Assembly (NCBI GenBank): GCA_964392655.1 | Contig: CAYMQY010000001.1 | Span: 11,310 to 75,309 of the forward strand | Reading direction: 5' to 3' | DNA from: M3007 sp964392655 | GTDB taxonomy: Bacteria; Bacteroidota; Bacteroidia; Chitinophagales; Saprospiraceae | DNA length: 64,000 bases | Shown here: one piece after another, positions 52,103 through 60,875 of the stretch | How the letters are laid out: each line of letters starts with the position of its first letter | How positions within the stretch are numbered: the stretch's first letter is position 1 | Made by a program: the position numbers and the translations under genes | Notes under the pieces: generated by a model | Seen by the model: only the letters and a program-made list of their open reading frames with translations | Databases searched by the model: none | Told to the model about the DNA's origin: nothing

Positions 52103-52681
52103 CTATGCTTCCATATCCCGCCCTTCAAAATGAATGCGGCGGGCGAGGAAATGTTCTTTCAGTTTGATGCGGGCTTTCACGAGGTTGCTGCGGGAGGTGC
52201 TTTCGGTAATCTGAAGGGCGTCGGCAATTTCCCGGTGCGAGTAGCCTTCCACCACGTAGAGGTTGAACACAGCGCGGTATGCCGGAGAAAGTTCGTGTAC
52301 AGCGGCCAGAATTTCCTGCTCGGTCAGGTGGCTGAGCGCATCGGGGTCGTCGGCAGAGAGGTAGTTGGCCTCGTTGATGTCTTCGGTGCGTCGCCGGATG
52401 GTTTTCCGGTAGTAGTCAATGCAGGTATTGACCATGACCGTGCGTATCCAGGCGGCAATAGATGTGCCGGGTTTGTACCGGTCTATGTTCTGAAACACCT
52501 TGATGAACCCCTCGTGCAGCAGGTCGAGCGCTTCGTCACGCGAGCCGGCATAGCGCAGGCATACGCCCATCATCTTGCCGTAGTGCTGCTCGTACAGATG
52601 TTGCTGTGCCCAGCGCTCCTGGCGCGCCAACGCTGCAATCAGGTTATGTTCGGTATGTTCCAACGGTATGGCGAAATCCAT
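52103..52681 (-). CDS. ECF-type RNA polymerase sigma factor
   Basis: The ATG at 52681 (MDFAIPLEHTEHNLIAALAR) gives 192 residues. Region 2 is AGSRDEALDLLHEGFIKVFQ with the promoter-melting TSIAAWIRTVMVNTCIDYYR. Region 4 is LSPAYRAVFNLYVVEGYSHR followed by EIADALQITESTSRSNLVKA. There is no region 1.1 or 3, as expected for ECF sigma factors. It is followed by a membrane protein that may control it and is divergent from the TetR gene at 52882. Confidence 0.93.
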   Translation of the reverse strand: MDFAIPLEHTEHNLIAALARQERWAQQHLYEQHYGKMMGVCLRYAGSRDEALDLLHEGFIKVFQNIDRYKPGTSIAAWIRTVMVNTCIDYYRKTIRRRTEDINEANYLSADDPDALSHLTEQEILAAVHELSPAYRAVFNLYVVEGYSHREIADALQITESTSRSNLVKARIKLKEHFLARRIHFEGRDMEA

Positions 52682-52821
52682 CGGCTGATTTCGGTTCAAA
52701 TGTTTGAAAAAATTCGGCAATTCAACAAGCACGTGCCCTGCAAACGGGGACTAAACGAACTGCTGCGCCGCTATGCTGCCTGTGTTGGCGTGTGTTTGGA
52801 AAAAAAAGTTGCTCTGTTTTC

Positions 52822-52876
52822 TTGACAACTCCGAATGCGCACAGCACCTTTGTGCAAAAATTAACCAAACGGTTAA
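52822..52876 (+). promoter_or_regulatory. Promoter and TetR operator of the efflux operon
   Basis: TTG (52822-52824), a 20-base spacer and CACCTTTG (52845-52852) give a -33/-7 pair differing at one base from TTG-N19-TAnnTTTG. Immediately downstream, TTAACC (52861-52866) and GGTTAA (52871-52876) form a perfect inverted repeat with a four-base spacer, TTAACCAAACGGTTAA, ending five bases before the TetR ATG. A TetR dimer bound there would block the start of transcription, so autorepression is the natural reading. Confidence 0.65.
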
Positions 52877-52881
52877 ACCTT

Positions 52882-53511
52882 ATGGCTAAACGCGAGACAA
52901 GTCCGGAACCGGCAAGTGACACCACGGAGCAGAAAATCTTCGATGCTGCGCACGAGGTGTTTTCCCAAAAGGGCATGGACGGTTCCACCATGCAGGAGAT
53001 CGCCGACCGGGCGGGGATCAACAAGGCGCTGCTGCATTACTACTACCGTTCGAAGGACAAACTGTACGAGATGGTGGCGCGGGCCATTTTGACCAAAGCC
53101 GTTTCTGCCGTTCGGGAGGTTTTAGAAAAAGATATGCCGCTGGAAGAGAAAATCCGGCGCTTTATCGAGACATACATCGGCATAATTTCCCGAAACACCT
53201 TCATTCCGGTGTTCATCATTTCTGAAATCAACAAACACCCCGACCGTTTTTTCGCAAGTATTCTGCCACAGGATTTGCCAAAGCCCCAAGCGTTTTTACA
53301 ACAAGTAGAAGCCGAAATTGCCGCAGGCCGCATACGGCCCATCAAGCCGCAACACCTGATTGTGCACATTATTTCGATGTGTGTTTTCCCCTTCGTGGGC
53401 AAACCTATGATGGCTGTATTGCTCGGCATGGATTCGACCGAGATGAAAACTTTCCTGAAAGAGCGAACCGAAGAAGTCACCCGTTTTGTGTTGGCAGGCC
53501 TGCGGCCTTGA
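52882..53511 (+). CDS. TetR family transcriptional repressor
   Basis: The ATG at 52882 (MAKRETSPEPASDTTEQKIF) gives 209 residues and places the operator in the leader. The N-terminal TetR helix-turn-helix is clear (AAHEVFSQKGMDGSTMQEIA, DRAGINKALLHYYYRSKDKL, about residues 18-62). The helical C-terminal part would bind an inducer. It is the first gene of a seven-gene export operon. The inducer is unknown, probably a toxic lipophilic compound. Confidence 0.92.
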   Translation: MAKRETSPEPASDTTEQKIFDAAHEVFSQKGMDGSTMQEIADRAGINKALLHYYYRSKDKLYEMVARAILTKAVSAVREVLEKDMPLEEKIRRFIETYIGIISRNTFIPVFIISEINKHPDRFFASILPQDLPKPQAFLQQVEAEIAAGRIRPIKPQHLIVHIISMCVFPFVGKPMMAVLLGMDSTEMKTFLKERTEEVTRFVLAGLRP

Positions 53512-53576
53512 CAACCAGAGCAATTTTAATGCTTTACGCGATGAAAACAATTCTGGATCTTGAAGAGTAACTGACC

Positions 53577-54839
53577 ATGAAACACCTTCTTTTCCTTCTC
53601 GCTGTGTTGTCGCCCTGTTTCGGCTTCGCCGGCGATACGCTTACCGTGCAGCGCTGCCGTGAACTGGCGCTGCAACAAAGTCCGCTGCAACAAAAAAAAC
53701 TGTACGCCGAAAGCATTGCGGCCCTGCAAATTCAAAACGTGCGCAGCAATAGCCTGCCACGTATCCAGTTCGGTGCGCAGGCCTCCTGGCAAAGCGACGT
53801 ATTCGGTCTGCCGTTCAGTTTCCCCGGCAGCGACTTCCCGAAAATCCCCAAAGATCAGTACCGTTTGTCGGTGGATGTAGCCCAGCGCATCTGGGACGGC
53901 GGTTCGGACCCCTACCAGCGCCGCCGGCACGAACTGGAACGCGATCTTGCTTCGGCTCAAACCGACGTGGACGTGTTTGCCCTGCGCGAGCTGGTCACCG
54001 ATTTGTTTTTCGGGGCCTTGCTGCTGCAGGAGAGCGAGGCCGTGCTTGCTGCAGCCAAAACCGATTTACAAAACAGGCTGAAACAGGCCGAGGCCGCCGT
54101 AGCGGAAGGCATCGCGCTGCGCACCACGGCCGACCAGGTGAAAATCCAGATTTTGAAAACGGAGCAGCAAATCGCGGCCGCGCAAGCCGACGGGCAAGCA
54201 CTGCGCGAGGTGTTGTCCAAATGGATCGGACGGGGCAATACCGATTTCCTGTTTGTATCGCCCGACTATCCCGAGGAACGCTTATTGCAGCCGGCGAAAC
54301 GCCCGGAATACCGCCTGTTCGATGCGCAAAAAAACATGGTGCAACTTCAGCAGGATCGGCTTCGGCTTTTGTCTCAACCGCGTATCGAGGCGTTTGCGCA
54401 GGCCGGTTTCGGACGACCCAATCCCTTCAATTTTTTTGAAACCGGTCTGGAACCGTTTGCCATTTTCGGGCTTCGTGCCGCCTGGACGCCCATTGACTGG
54501 GGCAACCGGAATCGCGACAGGCAAGCATTGTCCCTGCAAATACGCACCGTGGACACGCAGCGTCAGGCCTTTGAACAGCGGCTGGAAGCGAGCACCGTGC
54601 AAGACTTTTGGGCGCTCAACGTGAAATACCGCGAACAACTGAAGCAGGATGAAGCCATCGTGGCCTTGCAGGAAGACATTGTACGTCGCGCCGATGCCCA
54701 GGTAAAAAACGGCGTGATGACGGCCACCGATTACCTCGCTCAGATCAACCTGCTGACGCAGGCCCGGCTGGCGCAAAAAACGCACGAACTCCAGCTGGCG
54801 CACGCCCGGGAGCGGGTGGTGGCTAAAGTGGGAGAGTAA
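53577..54839 (+). CDS. TolC family outer-membrane efflux protein
   Basis: The 420-residue protein has a signal peptide (residues 1-19, CFGFAG) and two TolC-type repeats of long amphipathic helices with short beta strands (RCRELALQQSPLQQKKLYAE, RAAWTPIDWGNRNRDRQALS, NGVMTATDYLAQINLLTQAR). It would form the trimeric outer-membrane channel of the exporter encoded downstream. It is 65 bases after the TetR gene and 35 before the adaptor. Confidence 0.92.
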   Translation: MKHLLFLLAVLSPCFGFAGDTLTVQRCRELALQQSPLQQKKLYAESIAALQIQNVRSNSLPRIQFGAQASWQSDVFGLPFSFPGSDFPKIPKDQYRLSVDVAQRIWDGGSDPYQRRRHELERDLASAQTDVDVFALRELVTDLFFGALLLQESEAVLAAAKTDLQNRLKQAEAAVAEGIALRTTADQVKIQILKTEQQIAAAQADGQALREVLSKWIGRGNTDFLFVSPDYPEERLLQPAKRPEYRLFDAQKNMVQLQQDRLRLLSQPRIEAFAQAGFGRPNPFNFFETGLEPFAIFGLRAAWTPIDWGNRNRDRQALSLQIRTVDTQRQAFEQRLEASTVQDFWALNVKYREQLKQDEAIVALQEDIVRRADAQVKNGVMTATDYLAQINLLTQARLAQKTHELQLAHARERVVAKVGE

Positions 54840-54874
54840 ATTTTACATTAAAAAAGTAACAGAAAATAAACGCC

Positions 54875-55819
54875 ATGCGCAAAGTAATTCACCTTCTTCC
54901 AATTGTGTTGCTCGCACTGTTTTTCGCCGCGTGCCAAACCGCCGCCCCCAAAGCCGATGCCTACGGCAACTTTGAGGCCGACGAGCGCATCGTCAGTTCG
55001 GAAGCCTCCGGGCGCATTCTGGCGCTCAATATCGAGGAGGGACAAATCCTGAAAACCGGTGAGGAACTGGGGGCCGTTGACTCCGTACAGTTGGTGCTCA
55101 AACGGGAACAACTCCAGGCTGCCATTCAGGCGATAGCAGCCAAAAGCCCGGCCATTCGCGCACAACTCGCCGTGTTCGACAAACAAATGGCCTCCGTGCG
55201 GCAGCAACTCGCCACGCTTGACCGCGAAAAACGGCGGCTGGAAAACCTCGTAAAAAGCGACGCCGCCACCCCCAAACAACTCGACGACCTCAATGCCCAG
55301 ATCGAAGCCGCCCAGCGCCAGATGGACGTAGTGCTGGAACAGCAATCGGCCACCGATGCGGCACTTAGCACCCAAAAAAGCGGGTTGCTGGCAGAGATTG
55401 CCCCCTTGCAAAAACAGATCGCGCAATTAGACGACCAGATTGCCAAATGCCGCATCACCAGTCCGATGGATGGTTCGGTGCTGGTCAAATACGCCGAACC
55501 CGGCGAAGTAACCGCCTTCGGCAAACCGCTCTTCAAAATTGCCGACCTGAACACGATGACCCTGCGGGCATACGTGGCAGGCGACCAGTTGGGTGCGGTA
55601 AAAGTCGGGCAGCAGGTCAAGGTGGCCATTGATGCCGCAAACGATGAGCAGCTGGCCTTTCAGGGCCGTGTGACCTGGATTTCACCGAAGGCGGAATTCA
55701 CTCCCAAAATCGTTCAGACCAAAGAAGAACGCGTCAACCTCGTGTACGCGATGAAAATCAGTGTGCCGAATCCGGAGGGCGTGCTGAAGATCGGTATGCC
55801 GGGAGAGGTACGGTTTTGA
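54875..55819 (+). CDS. HlyD/EmrA-type periplasmic adaptor, lipoprotein
   Basis: The 314-residue protein has a lipoprotein signal (LPIVLLALFFAAC, Cys about 20). A split biotinyl-lipoyl domain (ASGRILALNIEEGQILKTGE; ITSPMDGSVLVKYAEPGEVT) frames a long alpha-helical hairpin (about residues 80-185), and a beta-barrel domain follows. This is the YbhG-type adaptor that connects the ABC permeases with TolC. It is the third gene of the operon. Confidence 0.92.
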   Translation: MRKVIHLLPIVLLALFFAACQTAAPKADAYGNFEADERIVSSEASGRILALNIEEGQILKTGEELGAVDSVQLVLKREQLQAAIQAIAAKSPAIRAQLAVFDKQMASVRQQLATLDREKRRLENLVKSDAATPKQLDDLNAQIEAAQRQMDVVLEQQSATDAALSTQKSGLLAEIAPLQKQIAQLDDQIAKCRITSPMDGSVLVKYAEPGEVTAFGKPLFKIADLNTMTLRAYVAGDQLGAVKVGQQVKVAIDAANDEQLAFQGRVTWISPKAEFTPKIVQTKEERVNLVYAMKISVPNPEGVLKIGMPGEVRF

Positions 55820-55833
55820 AATATGTCACATGC

Positions 55834-55893
55834 TTTGTCATTCCGCAGGAACCCGTCCACTCTACGGGCGACGGGTTCCTGCGGAATGACAAA
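55834..55893. repeat. Perfect 24-bp inverted repeat (REP-like)
   Basis: The arms are 55834-55857 and 55870-55893, beginning TTTGTCATTCCGCAGGAACC and ending GGTTCCTGCGGAATGACAAA, with a 12-base loop. The GTCATTCCGCAGGAA core resembles dispersed intergenic repeats common in this phylum. It lies between the adaptor and first ATPase genes. It would form a very strong mRNA hairpin inside the operon. Confidence 0.75.
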
Positions 55894-55918
55894 GCGACGT
55901 GGTACAACAACAAGCGCC

Positions 55919-56851
55919 ATGCTCGAAATACAAGCACATCGCATTTCCAAATCTTACGGCCCTGTCCGGGCGGTGCAGGATATTTCTCTGGAAGTACAGG
56001 CCGGCGAAGTGTTCGGCCTCATCGGCCCCAACGGTGCGGGCAAGACGACCTTGTTCCGCATCCTCACGTCGCTTATCCTTCCCGATGCCGGCACAGCCAC
56101 GGTGGCGGACCTTGATGTCGTACGTGCCTACAAACAACTCCGTCAGATTATCGGCTACATGCCGGGGCGATTTTCGCTGTACCAGGACCTGACGGTCGAG
56201 GAAAACCTCGGCTTTTTTGCCAACGTGTTCGGCGTGCGTATCCGCGACAACTACGAACTTATCCGGGATATTTATGTGCAACTGGAGCCGTTCAAAGATC
56301 GGCGCGCCGGTGCACTCTCGGGCGGTATGAAACAAAAACTGGCCCTGTGTTGTGCGCTCATCCACCGGCCTCGCGTGTTGTTTCTGGACGAGCCGGGCAC
56401 GGGCGTGGATCCGGTATCGCGTAAGGAATTCTGGGACATGCTGCGCCGGCTGCGCGAAGCGGGCATCACTATTTTGGTCAGCACGCCCAACATGGACGAA
56501 GCCGAACTGTGCGACCGAATCGGCTTGATGCAGCAGGGGCAAATTATGGCTGTGGACACACCTGCGGGCATCAAAGCGGGATTCAGCCATCCTTTGTTTG
56601 CCGTGCGTTCCGAGGAAATGTACCGCCTGATCCAGGACCTGCGGGCATTTGAGAGCGCTGCAGATTGCCATGCCTTCGGGGAATATGCACACCTGACACT
56701 GCGTGCCGCAAATGGACCGTCGGATGAAAAGTTGATTGTGCAATACCTGGTTTCCAAAAACCACCGGAATGTGGAGGTAAAACCGGTGGCAGCAACAGTG
56801 GAGGATTGTTTTATTGATCTCATCGCTCATCACTCATCGCTCATCACTTAA
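55919..56851 (+). CDS. ABC exporter ATP-binding protein, first
   Basis: The ATG at 55919 (MLEIQAHRISKSYGPVRAVQ) gives 310 residues; longer starts run through the inverted repeat. Walker A is GLIGPNGAGKTTLFRIL, the Q-loop region IIGYMPGRFSLYQDLTVEEN, the signature LSGGMKQKLALCCALIHRP and Walker B VLFLDEPGTGVDPVSRKEF. It corresponds to the N-terminal half of E. coli YbhF and energises the paired permeases. It is three bases from the second ATPase gene. Confidence 0.93.
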   Translation: MLEIQAHRISKSYGPVRAVQDISLEVQAGEVFGLIGPNGAGKTTLFRILTSLILPDAGTATVADLDVVRAYKQLRQIIGYMPGRFSLYQDLTVEENLGFFANVFGVRIRDNYELIRDIYVQLEPFKDRRAGALSGGMKQKLALCCALIHRPRVLFLDEPGTGVDPVSRKEFWDMLRRLREAGITILVSTPNMDEAELCDRIGLMQQGQIMAVDTPAGIKAGFSHPLFAVRSEEMYRLIQDLRAFESAADCHAFGEYAHLTLRAANGPSDEKLIVQYLVSKNHRNVEVKPVAATVEDCFIDLIAHHSSLIT

Positions 56852-56854
56852 AAA

Positions 56855-57589
56855 ATGGCTGTCATCGCTACGGACAAACTGACCAAAACCTTCGGCGCCT
56901 TCACCGCCGTGAATGCCATCACGTTTTCGGTAGAGCAAGGCGAGATTTTCGGCTTTCTTGGCGCCAACGGTGCGGGCAAAACCACGGCGCTGAAAATGCT
57001 GACCGGCCTGCTGACGCCCACGAGCGGCTCGGCAGCGGTGGCAGGCTTCGATGTGTGGAAACAACCGGAGCAGGTGAAGCGCCGCATCGGGTACATGAGC
57101 CAAAAATTCAGCCTGTACGAAGACCTGACCGTGCGCGAGAACATCCGGCTATACGGCGGCATTTACGGGCTAAAAAGTGCGGATATCCAATTTAAGACAG
57201 CGAATTTGTTGCAAAAATTAGGCATCGAGCAGGAAGCAAACCAACGGGTGAGCGCACTGCCTTTGGGCTGGAAACAAAAACTGGCATTTTCGGTGGCGCT
57301 GCTGCACGAACCGAAAATCGTGTTTCTCGACGAGCCGACCAGCGGTGTGGACCCGTTGGCCAGGCGGCAATTTTGGGAATTGATTTACGAAGCCGCAGCA
57401 TCAGGCGTGACGCTTATGGTGACCACGCACTACATGGATGAGTCCGAGTACTGCGATCGTGTGAGCATCATGGTGGACGGAAAAATCGAGGCACTGGATA
57501 CGCCGCGGGCGCTGAAGGCACAATTTGAAGCGGAAGATATGGATGAAGTGTTTCGGAAACTGGCGCGAAAGGCTCAGGTTATGGAGTAA
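56855..57589 (+). CDS. ABC exporter ATP-binding protein, second
   Basis: The 244-residue ATPase has Walker A GFLGANGAGKTTALKMLTG and Walker B IVFLDEPTSGVDPLARRQFW, but the ABC signature is changed to LPLGWKQKLAFSVALLHEP (LPLG for LSGG), a change I also associate with the second half of YbhF-type ATPases. The two ATPases, fused in E. coli YbhF, are separate here and probably form an asymmetric pair. A simple CTCATCGCTCATCACTCATC repeat precedes the gene within the end of the first ATPase gene. Confidence 0.92.
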   Translation: MAVIATDKLTKTFGAFTAVNAITFSVEQGEIFGFLGANGAGKTTALKMLTGLLTPTSGSAAVAGFDVWKQPEQVKRRIGYMSQKFSLYEDLTVRENIRLYGGIYGLKSADIQFKTANLLQKLGIEQEANQRVSALPLGWKQKLAFSVALLHEPKIVFLDEPTSGVDPLARRQFWELIYEAAASGVTLMVTTHYMDESEYCDRVSIMVDGKIEALDTPRALKAQFEAEDMDEVFRKLARKAQVME

Positions 57590-57606
57590 AAAAAGAAACA
57601 ACCAAA

Positions 57607-58764
57607 ATGGGTTTATCAAAAAGGTTATTACCCCCGGGGCGTTTCCGGGCATTTGTGGTGAAAGAGTTCCGCCACATCCTGCGGGATCGGCGTACGCTGC
57701 TCATTCTGTTCGGGATGCCGGTGGCGCAGGTGCTGCTGTTTGGCTTCGTGCTCACCACCGAAGTCAAAAACGCCGCCATTGCCGTACTCGATCCTTCGAA
57801 AGATGCTGCGAGCATCGGCCTTACCAACCGATTGGTGTCGAGTGGCTATTTCCAGTTGGAAAAACACCTCGAATCGGCTACCGATCTGGAACCGGCTTTC
57901 CGAACCGGGAAAATCAAAATGGCCCTGGTTTTTCCACCCGATTTTGCCCAAACCCTCGTGGAGCCGGCAACCAGCGGCCCACAGCCGACAGCCTCCATTC
58001 AGCTCATCGGCGACGCTTCCGACCCCAATACCGCTACCACGCTTATCAACTATGCCTCGGCCATCATTACTGCGTGGCAGCAGGAACACGCGGCTAAACT
58101 CAAGATGCAGCGCCCTCCGATCATCGCCGCAGAAACGCGTATGCGCTACAATCCCGAACAAAAAGCTGTCTTCAATTTTGTGCCGGGTGTAATGACGCTG
58201 ATCCTGATGCTCGTGTCGGCCATGATGACCTCCATTACCATTGCCCGCGAAAAGGAACAGGGCACGATGGAAGTGCTGCTGGTGTCGCCGCTGAAACCGA
58301 TCCAGATCATTCTTGGAAAAACGACCCCTTACCTGCTGCTGTCATTTGTCAATGCTTCGGTAGTGGTTATGCTTGGCATGTTGGTGTTCGGCATGCCGAT
58401 GAATGGTTCCGTACTGCTGCTCGCATTCGAGTGTGTACTGTACATGTTCGTTGCCCTGTCGCTCGGCATTTTCATCAGCACGCGGGCGAAGGACCAAATG
58501 ACCGCCATGTTCATGTCGGCGCTCGGGCTGCTCATGCCGACGGTATTGCTGTCGGGATTTATTTTTCCGAGGGAAAGTATGCCGGTGCCGCTTCAGGTGA
58601 TCGGCAGTGCAATACCTGCCACCTGGTTCAACCCCGTCATCAAAGGCATTATGATAAAAGGCGTGGGACTCGAAGTATTGTGGAAACAGACGCTGATTCT
58701 GGGCGGGATGGCGCTGTTTTTTTTGGGGCTGAGCATGCGGAATTTCAAGGACAGGTTGGATTGA
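57607..58764 (+). CDS. ABC-2 type permease, YbhS/YbhR-like, first
   Basis: The 385-residue protein has one N-terminal membrane helix (LLILFGMPVAQVLLFGFVL), a large periplasmic domain (about residues 55-190) and five C-terminal helices, including SAMMTSITIAREKEQGTMEV (the elbow and EQGT motif) and LSGFIFPRESMPVPLQVIGS. This is the ABC2_membrane_3 layout of drug and lipid exporters. Substrate unknown. It starts 17 bases after the second ATPase gene. Confidence 0.92.
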   Translation: MGLSKRLLPPGRFRAFVVKEFRHILRDRRTLLILFGMPVAQVLLFGFVLTTEVKNAAIAVLDPSKDAASIGLTNRLVSSGYFQLEKHLESATDLEPAFRTGKIKMALVFPPDFAQTLVEPATSGPQPTASIQLIGDASDPNTATTLINYASAIITAWQQEHAAKLKMQRPPIIAAETRMRYNPEQKAVFNFVPGVMTLILMLVSAMMTSITIAREKEQGTMEVLLVSPLKPIQIILGKTTPYLLLSFVNASVVVMLGMLVFGMPMNGSVLLLAFECVLYMFVALSLGIFISTRAKDQMTAMFMSALGLLMPTVLLSGFIFPRESMPVPLQVIGSAIPATWFNPVIKGIMIKGVGLEVLWKQTLILGGMALFFLGLSMRNFKDRLD

Positions 58765-58850
58765 GTTCTATTTCGTAATCCGACAGAGTGAGTACTTTTT
58801 CCATTGCTTGATCAAATTTTTCGGCTTCTAAAGTAAACCATATCTCGCAC

Positions 58851-59945
58851 ATGCGCACGGTTTTGTTTTTGGTTCAAAAGGAGTTTTTGCAGGTTTTTCG
58901 CAATCGGGTCATGCTGCCCTTGCTACTGGTTATGCCGGTTGTGCAAACGCTTTTACTGTCGTTCGCGGCGAACTATGAGGTGAAAAATCTTTCCCTTGCG
59001 GTAGTGGATCAGGACTACTCGCCCTTGTCGCGGAAGTTGGTCTCCAGATTTAGCGCTTCAGGCTATTTTCAGGTGAAACAAAACTCGTTTGCCGCCAAAG
59101 ATGCCGACGACGCCATGGCCGCCGACCGGGTGGACCTGATTCTGGAAATACCGCCAAATTTCGAGTCTGACTTCGTGCGGGAAAACTCCTCTTCGGTATC
59201 ACTCACCGCCAATGCCATTAATGCAAGCAAAGCCGGTATCGGCATGGGTTACGCACTGGCTACGGTGGACGGCGGGCGCTGGGCCGTAGACGGCGCCGTG
59301 CCCACCCCGCAGCCGGTAACCGCGTCTTACTGGTACAATCCCCGATTGGACTACAAAACGTTCATGGTGCCGGGCATTCTCGGGGTCATCGTGTCGTTGA
59401 TCATTTGTTTCCTGACCGCCCTGAATATTGTGCGGGAACGGGAGTTGGGGACCATCGAACAACTGAACGTGACGCCGATTCAAAAGTGGCAGTTCATTCT
59501 CGGCAAATTGTTGCCGTTCTGGTTGCTCTCCCTGATTATGATGACCCTGGGTCTGACGGTTGGAAAACTCGTTTTTGACATTCCCATGGTCGGAAGTCTG
59601 TGGCTGGTGTTTGGCTACACCGCCCTGTTTACACCCTGCATGCTTGGGCTTGGTTTTCTGATTTCCAATTTTGCGGAAACACAGCAACAGGCCATGTTCA
59701 CCGCCTGGTTTTTTATGGTCATCTTCATCATGATGTGCGGGCTTTTTACGCCGGTGGAGAGTATGCCCGACTGGGCGCAGGCGCTAAACACCATAAACCC
59801 GGTAGCCTATTTTGTAAAATTCATGCGGCTTGTACTGCTCAAAGGCGCGAATTTTCAGGACATCCGGGAGAATTTTTACACCGTGGCGGCTTATGCCGGC
59901 GTAGCCAACAGCCTTGCTGTGTGGACCTACCGCAAACGGGTGTAA
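58851..59945 (+). CDS. ABC-2 type permease, YbhS/YbhR-like, second
   Basis: The 364-residue paralogue has the same topology: an N-terminal helix (RVMLPLLLVMPVVQTLLLSF), a periplasmic domain to about residue 175, and a C-terminal membrane block with LTALNIVRERELGTIEQLNV and CGLFTPVESMPDWAQALNTI. With the previous gene it probably forms a permease heterodimer. It is the last gene of the TetR-controlled operon. An 86-base gap separates the two permeases. Confidence 0.92.
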   Translation: MRTVLFLVQKEFLQVFRNRVMLPLLLVMPVVQTLLLSFAANYEVKNLSLAVVDQDYSPLSRKLVSRFSASGYFQVKQNSFAAKDADDAMAADRVDLILEIPPNFESDFVRENSSSVSLTANAINASKAGIGMGYALATVDGGRWAVDGAVPTPQPVTASYWYNPRLDYKTFMVPGILGVIVSLIICFLTALNIVRERELGTIEQLNVTPIQKWQFILGKLLPFWLLSLIMMTLGLTVGKLVFDIPMVGSLWLVFGYTALFTPCMLGLGFLISNFAETQQQAMFTAWFFMVIFIMMCGLFTPVESMPDWAQALNTINPVAYFVKFMRLVLLKGANFQDIRENFYTVAAYAGVANSLAVWTYRKRV

Positions 59946-60099
59946 GCACATGAAACAAGTTCTCTTCGAAATACGCGATTCGACCCGGATGGTGTTGTAC
60001 CCGAAGGATCATTCCTGCTCGTGACGATCGTCATTCCTGTCAACATAGTAGCCGGTTCATCTTTGCCGCCGTTGAACATCTAAAACTCTGTTGTTTGTT

Positions 60100-60291
60100 A
60101 TGAAATTCGAGTACAATTTGTCCATGGCCGAAATCGTCGTTTCATACTTGCTGATGATGGCCGTGATCGTTATTGGTATCTTTTCCGGCCAATCGTGGCT
60201 TGCCATTCTGGGTCTTCCTTTCTTCCTCCGTGGTTTGATGGGTTGGTGCCCGCTGAAATCGTTTTTGCAGCAGATGAAGGCTAACAGTTAG
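60100..60291 (+). CDS. Small two-helix membrane protein, DUF2892-like
   Basis: The ATG at 60100 gives 63 residues (a TTG at 60091 would add three). Two hydrophobic helices (IVVSYLLMMAVIVIGIFSG and WLAILGLPFFLRGLMGW) end in the GWCPLKSFLQ motif common to DUF2892/YgaP-type membrane segments. It is an inner-membrane protein of unknown function. A strong terminator follows 25 bases later, supporting a real gene. Confidence 0.75.
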   Translation: MKFEYNLSMAEIVVSYLLMMAVIVIGIFSGQSWLAILGLPFFLRGLMGWCPLKSFLQQMKANS

Positions 60292-60315
60292 CACATTTGA
60301 CTTGAACGATTCACC

Positions 60316-60355
60316 GCATGAGTTGCCTCCGTACGAGGCGACTCATGCTTTTTTT
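60316..60355 (+). terminator. Strong Rho-independent terminator
   Basis: GCATGAGTTGCCTC (60316-60329) pairs with GAGGCGACTCATGC (60335-60348) over 14 bp with one G-U pair and a five-base loop. Seven T follow. It ends the transcript of the small membrane-protein gene. Confidence 0.92.
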
Positions 60356-60475
60356 CAGGCAGCATGAATTGCCTTGCGGAGAAATACGAAGTGTCGGACA
60401 TGAGCCTAAGTGACAGACAAGAACAACCGAAGCGGTCTAATACACGTTACTTTTGCCAAATAAATTCGGTCCGAA

Positions 60476-60868
60476 ATGAAAGGTGTACTTGTCGCTGTAC
60501 TTGTTGTTCTTGTCGCCATCGGCTGCGGCCCCTCCGAGCCGATTGATCTCCCCTTGCCCACACAAATTTGTGTAAAAACGCAACACCACGGCCTGCCGGT
60601 GGCGGATTGCACCATTTATGTAAAATGGAACGCCGACAGTTTCCCGGGTTACGAACAGCCGGTCGGGTACTTCGATGCCGTGTTCAAAACCGACAAAAAT
60701 GCCCGGGGCTGCATCAAGCCCGTACCCGAAGGGCGGCATTGGCTGGTAGCCATTGGCTACGACAGTCTCTATTACCCGCACGATGTGATGGGTAATCTGC
60801 CGGTCACGATTTCACTCGAAGGAACGGCCAAACTCGATACGATCATTTATGTAACCGAGAAGCACTGA
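60476..60868 (+). CDS. Small lipoprotein of unknown function
   Basis: The 130-residue product has a lipoprotein signal (MKGVLVAVLVVLVAIGC, Cys 17). The mature domain is beta-rich and looks like a carboxypeptidase-regulatory or SdrD-B-like fold (LPVADCTIYVKWNADSFPGY, VPEGRHWLVAIGYDSLYYPH). Its stop is seven bases before the next gene, a large T9SS-exported protein, so the two are probably co-transcribed. I know no specific family. Confidence 0.78.
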   Translation: MKGVLVAVLVVLVAIGCGPSEPIDLPLPTQICVKTQHHGLPVADCTIYVKWNADSFPGYEQPVGYFDAVFKTDKNARGCIKPVPEGRHWLVAIGYDSLYYPHDVMGNLPVTISLEGTAKLDTIIYVTEKH

Positions 60869-60875
60869 TTCGCGT

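Noticed and set aside
59950..60024. A 24-codon frame after the last permease
   Set aside because: Too short, with no distinguishing feature or conservation that can be judged here.
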